Assembly (NCBI GenBank): GCA_009700155.1
Contig: WLMP01000027.1
Span: forward strand, 1-10,147
Source: Actinomycetota bacterium
GTDB lineage: Bacteria > Actinomycetota > Actinomycetes > Nanopelagicales > Nanopelagicaceae
Length of the DNA: 10,147 nt
Reading direction: 5' to 3'
Shown here: positions 6,754-10,147 of the stretch, one piece after another
Layout: each line of letters opens with the position of its first letter
Numbering within the stretch: position 1 is the first letter of the stretch
Notes under the pieces: generated by a model
What the model was told of the DNA's origin: nothing
The model's input: the letters and a program-made list of their open reading frames with translations, nothing else
Database searches by the model: none
Position numbers and translations under genes: made by a program

Positions 6754-6993
6754 ATGATTGACGAAGCACTTGAGCATTTAGTTAAAGGAATTGTTGATAA
6801 TCCTGAAGAGGTCGTAATCACTGAGAAAAGTTCACGTGGTGGAACCACTTTAGAGGTCAGAGTTCATCCAGAGGATATTGGCAAGGTAATTGGTCGCAAT
6901 GGCCGAACTGCTAAAGCTTTGCGTACAGTCGTCAGTGCACTTGCAGGAAGATCTGTTCGTGTTGATCTAATTGAGGCAGACGAGGTTCGTTAA
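6754..6993 (+). CDS. khpA: KhpA-like KH-domain RNA-binding protein
   Basis: The 79-residue protein is a single KH domain, the normal size for KhpA (YlqC/Rv2908c type). EVRVHPEDIGKVIGRNGRTA (34-53) carries the GXXG loop as GRNG (47-50), which contacts single-stranded RNA. The helix AKALRTVVSALAG and the strand SVRVDLI follow. Family members act in RNA metabolism, in some bacteria as a heterodimer with KhpB. The start is ATG, 2 nt after the rplS stop, and the stop is 1 nt before the rimM start. Its place before rimM-trmD is the conserved one. Confidence 0.93.
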   Translation: MIDEALEHLVKGIVDNPEEVVITEKSSRGGTTLEVRVHPEDIGKVIGRNGRTAKALRTVVSALAGRSVRVDLIEADEVR

Positions 6994-6994
6994 T

Positions 6995-7495
6995 TTGCAA
7001 CTTGTCGTAGGTCGTATCGGCCGCGCACATGGAGTTCTTGGTGAAGCAACAATCGAGGTTCGTACCGATAATCCTGATCAAAGATTTGCCGTAGGTAGTA
7101 AGTTAAAACTAGATAATGGCAGTGAGTTAATTGTTAAGTCATACCGCTGGCATAATCAAGTACTCCTTCTAACTTTTGAGGGCATAGCTGATAGAAACCA
7201 AGTAGAAGATTTGAAAGACCAATTACTTTCTGCCCAAGTTGATACTTCAGATCTAGCACCGGGTGAGTATCACTATCAACAACTAATTGGCTCTAATGTA
7301 TTTTTAAAGTCAGGCCAACCTCTTGGACCAGTAACTGAAGTTGTTGCCCTACCAGGGCAGGATTTATTAGCAGTTGATTACCAAGGTAGAGAGGTGTTAA
7401 TACCAATGGTAAAGGCAATAATTGACTCGATTGATATTGAGAATAAGAAAATCGTTGTAGATCCACCGGAAGGGCTATTAGATGTTGCGCTTTGA
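6995..7495 (+). CDS. rimM: Ribosome maturation factor RimM
   Basis: RimM helps assemble the 30S subunit head, acting near S19. The product has 166 residues, typical of the family. The N-terminal barrel begins QLVVGRIGRAHGVLGEATIEV (2-22), and the C-terminal PRC-barrel half includes ELIV-type strands, the LAVDYQGREVLIPMVKAII stretch and IVVDPPEGLLD at the end. I place the start at the TTG at 6995 because family proteins begin just before the QLVVGRIGRAHG block. GAGG at 6982-6985 is 9 nt ahead, and khpA stops 1 nt before. A longer version from the TTG at 6971 would overlap khpA and adds residues not expected in the family. It overlaps trmD by 14 nt. Confidence 0.94.
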   Translation: MQLVVGRIGRAHGVLGEATIEVRTDNPDQRFAVGSKLKLDNGSELIVKSYRWHNQVLLLTFEGIADRNQVEDLKDQLLSAQVDTSDLAPGEYHYQQLIGSNVFLKSGQPLGPVTEVVALPGQDLLAVDYQGREVLIPMVKAIIDSIDIENKKIVVDPPEGLLDVAL

Positions 7496-8183
7496 TTTAA
7501 TATCTATTTTCCCTGAGTATCTTTCACCATTAAAGTTATCACTACTTGGCAAAGCGCAAGATAAGGGATTATTGGCGATAAACATTCACGATTTAAGAGA
7601 TCAAACAACTGATGTGCATCACTCAGTTGATGACACCCCATATGGTGGCGGTGCAGGCATGGTTATGTCACCTGTGGCTTGGGGAGATGCAATTGATCAA
7701 ATTAGTAGCGATGCAGATCAGATTGATCTAGTAATTTTGACTCCAGCTGGCAAGAAATTTAATCAAAAAATGGCATATGAATTTTCAAAAAGTAAGCAGA
7801 TCATCTTTGCCTGCGGTCGCTATGAGGGAATTGATGCCAGAGTTGGAAAGTATTACATGCAGCAGAAAAACTATAAGGTGCATGAGGTTTCAATTGGTGA
7901 TTATGTTTTAGGCGGTGGTGAGGTAGCGGCTATGGTAATTATCGAAGCAGTTGCAAGATTATTGCCTGGAGTTTTAGGCAATCCCGATTCATTAAAGGAA
8001 GAGTCACATTCAATTGCCGGTAATAAAGATGAGAGTTTGGTTGAGTATCCAAATTACACAAAACCAGCATCTTGGCGCGGTCTTGATGTTCCTGAGATAT
8101 TGCTTTCTGGAAATCATGGCGAGATAGCAAAGTGGCGCAGATCTGAGGCTGAGCGTCGCACACGGGAATTAGAAGCGGAATAA
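7482..8183 (+). CDS. trmD: tRNA (guanine-N1)-methyltransferase TrmD
   Basis: TrmD makes m1G37 in tRNAs, using S-adenosylmethionine bound in a trefoil knot, and prevents +1 frameshifting. It has 233 residues, normal length. Motifs: DDTPYGGGAGMVM (50-62), FACGRYEGIDARV (109-121), VSIGDYVLGGGEVA (136-149), LLPGVLGN (160-167), then YTKPASWRGLDVPEILLSGNH (192-212) of the C-terminal tRNA-binding part. By hand alignment the position of E. coli Asp169 appears to be Glu174; this needs a proper alignment. I chose ATG 7482 (GGAAGGG at 7468-7473, 8 nt ahead); the adjacent TTG at 7485 would also give a family-like N-terminus. It is the last gene of the operon. Confidence 0.96.
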   Translation: MLRFDLISIFPEYLSPLKLSLLGKAQDKGLLAINIHDLRDQTTDVHHSVDDTPYGGGAGMVMSPVAWGDAIDQISSDADQIDLVILTPAGKKFNQKMAYEFSKSKQIIFACGRYEGIDARVGKYYMQQKNYKVHEVSIGDYVLGGGEVAAMVIIEAVARLLPGVLGNPDSLKEESHSIAGNKDESLVEYPNYTKPASWRGLDVPEILLSGNHGEIAKWRRSEAERRTRELEAE

Positions 8184-8188
8184 TTCCG
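8176..8188. repeat. Palindrome CGGAA-TAA-TTCCG centred on the trmD stop codon
   Basis: A perfect 5-3-5 inverted repeat whose 3-nt centre is the trmD TAA. It is the first of four closely spaced inverted repeats ending before DUF4193. Confidence 0.45.
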
Positions 8189-8203
8189 ACACGCCCCGTG
8201 TTG
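8187..8203 (+). terminator. Candidate trmD hairpin without U-tract
   Basis: ACACG-CCC-CGTGT (8189-8201) is a perfect 5-bp inverted repeat with a CCC loop. As RNA it extends by one G-U and one C-G pair to a 7-bp stem. It starts 4 nt after the trmD stop, where a terminator would be expected, but no T-run follows, so an intrinsic terminator is only a possibility. Confidence 0.3.
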
Positions 8204-8228
8204 ATTAGGTACATACCTAAGTTATAGG
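8201..8228 (+). promoter_or_regulatory. Putative DUF4193 promoter with a 16-bp inverted repeat in its spacer
   Basis: A -35-like TTGATT (8201-8206) and a -10-like TATAGG (8223-8228) are separated by 16 bp. The spacer is almost filled by the perfect inverted repeat TTAGGTA-CA-TACCTAA (8205-8220), a layout typical of an operator that controls polymerase access. TATAAA at 8250-8255 is a rival -10 without an evident -35. Confidence 0.35.
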
Positions 8229-8243
8229 GGATTATCCGCCCAG

Positions 8244-8261
8244 TTGGGATATAAATCCCAA
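8244..8261 (+). repeat. Inverted repeat TTGGGAT-ATAA-ATCCCAA in the DUF4193 leader
   Basis: A perfect 7-4-7 inverted repeat 34 nt before the start codon. In RNA it makes a compact hairpin upstream of the Shine-Dalgarno; in DNA it could be a second operator. It includes the TATAAA that could serve as a -10. Confidence 0.5.
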
Positions 8262-8282
8262 GTCAATGATTTAAGAATTTAT

Positions 8283-8291
8283 AAGGAGGTG
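8283..8291 (+). promoter_or_regulatory. Near-perfect Shine-Dalgarno AAGGAGGTG deciding the DUF4193 start
   Basis: This is the strongest ribosome binding site in the window. GGAGG (8285-8289) lies 6 nt before the second of two adjacent ATGs (8296) and only 3 nt before the first (8293). Spacing and the family's MATDYD N-terminus both favour 8296. It implies high translation, in contrast to the neighbouring genes that lack a site. Confidence 0.8.
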
Positions 8292-8295
8292 GATG

Positions 8296-8592
8296 ATGGC
8301 AACCGATTATGACACCCCCCGAAAAACCGATGAAGAGTTACATGAAGAATCACTTGAAGAGTTAAAAGCTAGAAGAGCTGATGCTCAATCTGGACAGGTT
8401 GATATTGATGAAGCTGAGGCTGCTGAAAACTTAGAGTTACCAGGTGCTGATTTATCTGGTGAAGAGCTAGCGGTAAAGGTAGTACCTAAACAAGAGGATG
8501 AATTTACTTGTTCTAAATGCTTCTTAGTTAAACATATTAATCAGCGCGCTAAGGGTGAAGGTCCTAAAGCAGTTTGCAGGGATTGCGATTAA
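8296..8592 (+). CDS. DUF4193 zinc-ribbon-like small protein
   Basis: The 98-residue acidic protein is of the conserved actinobacterial DUF4193 family (Rv2699c type). The N-terminus MATDYDTPRKT and the block LPGADLSGEELAVKVVPKQEDEFTCSKCFLVKH are characteristic. Four cysteines in CSKC (about residues 71-74) and CRDC (94-97) form a likely zinc ribbon. Much of the first half is rich in Glu and Asp. The function of the family is not established. The gene has its own leader with palindromes and a very strong Shine-Dalgarno. It converges on the DUF3093 gene with interlocked stop codons, and the pairing with DUF3093 and dut is conserved in mycobacteria. Confidence 0.92.
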   Translation: MATDYDTPRKTDEELHEESLEELKARRADAQSGQVDIDEAEAAENLELPGADLSGEELAVKVVPKQEDEFTCSKCFLVKHINQRAKGEGPKAVCRDCD

Positions 8593-9038
8593 TTGAGGCA
8601 ATCTGCAAGTGCTTTTGCTTTTCTACTAGAAATTAACCAGTATGGCGTGGGATCGGCCTTGTCCTTTAGTTCAACTTTAACCCCAGTTTTAATCCAATAG
8701 CGGGTGGCATTAAATGCTGCTGGATCTGCGGCTGGACCACGTATTTTTAGTAACTGTTTTTTATTTAATTCTTTTGCGCTTTTAATATATTTCATCTCAA
8801 TTTTAGCGTTACCAACATATAGCCAACCGTTGATTACCACAATATCTAACCTACTTTTGTAATGGGCATAAATTAGAGCAGCGATAAATACTATGGTCAC
8901 AGTTGAGGCGAAGAGAAAGTTAAATGGCGCCCAGAAGGTCAGAAAGATTGAGCCCACCATCACCCCTAAAAATGCCCAAAGTGATACCGGCCAACTAATT
9001 CGCTCTGCGAACTCTGTTTTTCGATTAGATCTAGCCAT
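8589..9038 (-). CDS. DUF3093 family membrane protein
   Basis: The 149-residue protein has a basic N-terminus (MARSNRKTEFAERISWP), two hydrophobic segments forming a probable hairpin (about 16-36 and 41-60) and a C-terminal soluble part. The soluble part contains WLYVGNAKIEMKYI, IRGPAADPAAFNATRYWIKTGVKVEL and PTPYWLISSRKAKALADCLN, matching the actinobacterial DUF3093 family (Rv2698 type). Its role is unknown. I chose ATG 9038 because MARS begins the recognisable family region; a start at 9080 would extend the gene into the divergent thioesterase gene. TATCCT lies 7 nt before the ATG, and there is no Shine-Dalgarno. Confidence 0.87.
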   Translation of the reverse strand: MARSNRKTEFAERISWPVSLWAFLGVMVGSIFLTFWAPFNFLFASTVTIVFIAALIYAHYKSRLDIVVINGWLYVGNAKIEMKYIKSAKELNKKQLLKIRGPAADPAAFNATRYWIKTGVKVELKDKADPTPYWLISSRKAKALADCLN

Positions 9039-9045
9039 GGTAGTA

Positions 9046-9055
9046 AGGATACGCT
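9046..9055. promoter_or_regulatory. Two opposed, overlapping -10-like boxes between divergent genes
   Basis: Only 23 bp separate the divergent start codons. On the minus strand TATCCT (9051-9046) lies 7 nt before the DUF3093 ATG. On the plus strand TACGCT (9050-9055) lies 6 nt before the thioesterase ATG. The two boxes share bases 9050-9051. Both genes lack a Shine-Dalgarno, so both may be leaderless and compete for polymerase. Confidence 0.4.
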
Positions 9056-9061
9056 TTGGTA

Positions 9062-9646
9062 ATGAGTCGTATTGCCACAACCACTCCGCCAGATGATGCA
9101 GTTATGCCTACTCGGCATTTAAAAGCACCTGCGGTTGGTTCACAAATTCCATCACACTTTGGTCACTGCTTTGGTTGTGGTGAACTTCACCAAACCGGAT
9201 TACATTTACTTGCAATTGCTGGTACTGGTTTAGATCTAACTGGGAAATTTACAGTTACTGAAAACCATCAAGGAGCTCCTGGGCTTGCTCATGGCGGTTT
9301 ACTATCGCTGGCATTTGATGAAGCATTAGGAAAGTTAATGTGGTTGATTAGAACACCAGCTGTAACGGGAAGATTAGAGACTGACTTTTTACTCCCAGTT
9401 CCAATGGGAAGAACACTTTATATTGATGCCCGAATTACTGGACAGGCGGGTCGAAAAATTTATACTCAAGCAGAGGGTAGATTAGATTCACCAACAGGGG
9501 AGATTGCAGTGAAGGCTTCAGCATTGTTTATTGCAGTACCTATGGAGCATTTTATTAAAAACTTAACTGCCCAATATAAAGACCATTTAGTTAAGCACCC
9601 AGAGTTAATGGCATTTGTCGATCCAGATTTTGATATCAACCCATGA
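9062..9646 (+). CDS. Hotdog-fold thioesterase (PaaI-like)
   Basis: The 194-residue protein has the PaaI-type hotdog plan. NHQGAPGLAHGGLLSLAFDEALG (68-90) carries the conserved HGG turn and acidic catalytic candidates Asp86/Glu87 on the following long helix, with LETDFLLPVP (105-114) and a final ASALFIAVP strand. Such enzymes hydrolyse acyl-CoA thioesters; the substrate is unknown. The N-terminus carries HCFGCGELHQTGLHL with a CXXC pair (Cys36, Cys39), seen in a subset of these proteins. ATG 9062 is chosen over the upstream TTG 9056 because a -10-like TACGCT lies 6 nt before it. The stop overlaps the dut start (ATGA). Confidence 0.85.
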   Translation: MSRIATTTPPDDAVMPTRHLKAPAVGSQIPSHFGHCFGCGELHQTGLHLLAIAGTGLDLTGKFTVTENHQGAPGLAHGGLLSLAFDEALGKLMWLIRTPAVTGRLETDFLLPVPMGRTLYIDARITGQAGRKIYTQAEGRLDSPTGEIAVKASALFIAVPMEHFIKNLTAQYKDHLVKHPELMAFVDPDFDINP

Positions 9647-10077
9647 AAGAAGTATTAATAAAAAGGCTAGATCCTGATATTCCGCTACCTTCATATGCAA
9701 AGGCAGGCGATGCCGGAGCTGATTTGTGTACTCGAATTGACCTAACGCTTAAACCAGGGGAGCGAGTTTTAGTACCTACTGGAATTAGCATTGCACTGCC
9801 TAATGGTTTTGTGGCATTAGTTCATCCAAGATCTGGATTAGCAATTAAACATGGTATTTCAATTGTTAACACCCCAGGCACTGTTGATGCTGGCTACCGA
9901 GGTGAACTACAGGTAATTTTAATTAATCATGATTTAAAAGAATCTATTTCATTTAAAAAAGGTGATCGAATTGCCCAATTAGTAATTCAGCAGGTTGAAC
10001 GCGCAGAGTTTATTGAGGTGCAAGATCTACCTGGATCTGAACGATCAACTGGTGGGTTTGGATCAACTGGTACATGA
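9643..10077 (+). CDS. dut: dUTP diphosphatase (dUTPase)
   Basis: Dut hydrolyses dUTP to dUMP and pyrophosphate, keeping uracil out of DNA and feeding dTMP synthesis. The 144-residue length is standard for the trimeric enzyme. All five motifs are visible: AGDAGADL (21-28), HPRSGLA (61-67), NTPGTVDAGYRGELQV (76-91, catalytic Asp83), GDRIAQLVIQ (107-116) and the C-terminal arm RSTGGFGSTG (134-143). It overlaps the thioesterase gene by ATGA and the next gene by ATGA, so the three are probably one transcript. The association with DUF3093 and DUF4193 is the conserved actinobacterial one. Confidence 0.97.
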   Translation: MKEVLIKRLDPDIPLPSYAKAGDAGADLCTRIDLTLKPGERVLVPTGISIALPNGFVALVHPRSGLAIKHGISIVNTPGTVDAGYRGELQVILINHDLKESISFKKGDRIAQLVIQQVERAEFIEVQDLPGSERSTGGFGSTGT

Positions 10078-10147
10078 GTTATCAAGGGCATAATGAAGAT
10101 AAAGACAAGGTGGTATCTGCCCTAGGGGGCAAGCGAGGATTAATTGA
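10074..10147 (+). CDS. Start of a downstream gene, possibly a DUF3159 membrane protein (partial)
   Basis: An ATG overlaps the dut stop (ATGA) and opens a frame that runs to the window edge. The 24 residues visible include VVSALGGKRGLI (13-24). That ALGG-RGL element resembles the N-terminus of actinobacterial DUF3159 membrane proteins, which occur near dut in mycobacteria. Too little is present for certainty. It does not look like the DUF3710 protein that often follows dut. Confidence 0.5.
   Translation, partial: MSYQGHNEDKDKVVSALGGKRGLI

Noticed and set aside
6511..6848. Several overlapping minus-strand frames over the rplS tail
   Set aside because: They are shadows of the low-complexity Ala/Val/Glu codons; their products are simple Ser/Thr/Leu-rich sequences.
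9062..9646. CXXC pair in the thioesterase read as a separate zinc-finger domain
   Set aside because: A CFGCG-type motif at this position occurs in related hotdog proteins and there is no second cysteine pair.
1..10147. Mobile element, phage, CRISPR or defence system
   Set aside because: No transposase, integrase, terminal repeats, repeat-spacer array or toxin-antitoxin-like pair is visible; all genes but the TipAS-like one are conserved chromosomal families.

Overview
The window reads as a stretch of chromosome from a streamlined, AT-rich actinobacterium. Several genes belong to families I know mainly from Actinobacteria: SepH, DUF4193, DUF3093 and a probable DUF3159 start. The block IMPase / DUF4193 / DUF3093 / dut matches the conserved suhB-Rv2699c-Rv2698-dut neighbourhood of Mycobacterium tuberculosis. 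Base composition is low in G+C for the phylum (roughly 40% by eye), and genes touch or overlap by a few bases. That combination suggests a freshwater acI / Nanopelagicales-type genome (Planktophila-like). This is inference from content and style, not a database match.

Layout. 1-2934 (minus): an ABC-F ATPase, cut by the window edge, lies downstream of a GyrA/ParC-like type II topoisomerase subunit; the 6-nt junction carries a perfect 16-bp palindrome. 3022-4496 (plus): a stand-alone TipAS-type ligand-binding protein is overlapped by an alkaline-phosphatase-superfamily hydrolase. 4493-5287 (minus): SepH, the FtsZ-interacting division protein, converges on the hydrolase. 5371-6129 (plus): inositol monophosphatase family enzyme. 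6221-8183 (plus): ribosome and tRNA maturation operon rplS-khpA-rimM-trmD. 8184-8292: a 109-bp regulatory region rich in inverted repeats. 8296-8592 (plus): DUF4193. 8589-9038 (minus): DUF3093 membrane protein. 9062-10147 (plus): thioesterase-dut-(DUF3159?), with two ATGA-type overlaps.

Functional picture. Most of this is housekeeping: DNA topology (ParC-like), ribosome-associated ATPase (ABC-F), division (SepH), ribosome assembly and tRNA m1G37 methylation (L19, KhpA, RimM, TrmD), and nucleotide-pool sanitation (Dut). The less ordinary items are a topoisomerase A subunit with no C-terminal wrapping domain, an L19 with a long acidic tail, rplS sitting at the head of the operon where rpsP is normally found, the lone TipAS domain, and the palindrome-rich region before DUF4193.

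Transcription signals follow a visible pattern. Several genes without a Shine-Dalgarno sequence have a -10-like hexamer 6-7 nt before the start codon, often preceded by TGN, as expected of leaderless actinobacterial mRNAs. DUF4193 is the opposite case, with a near-perfect AAGGAGGTG. I found no RNA genes, IS elements, CRISPR arrays or phage genes, and no gene-free stretch longer than about 110 bp. I do not see a convincing undescribed multi-gene system here.
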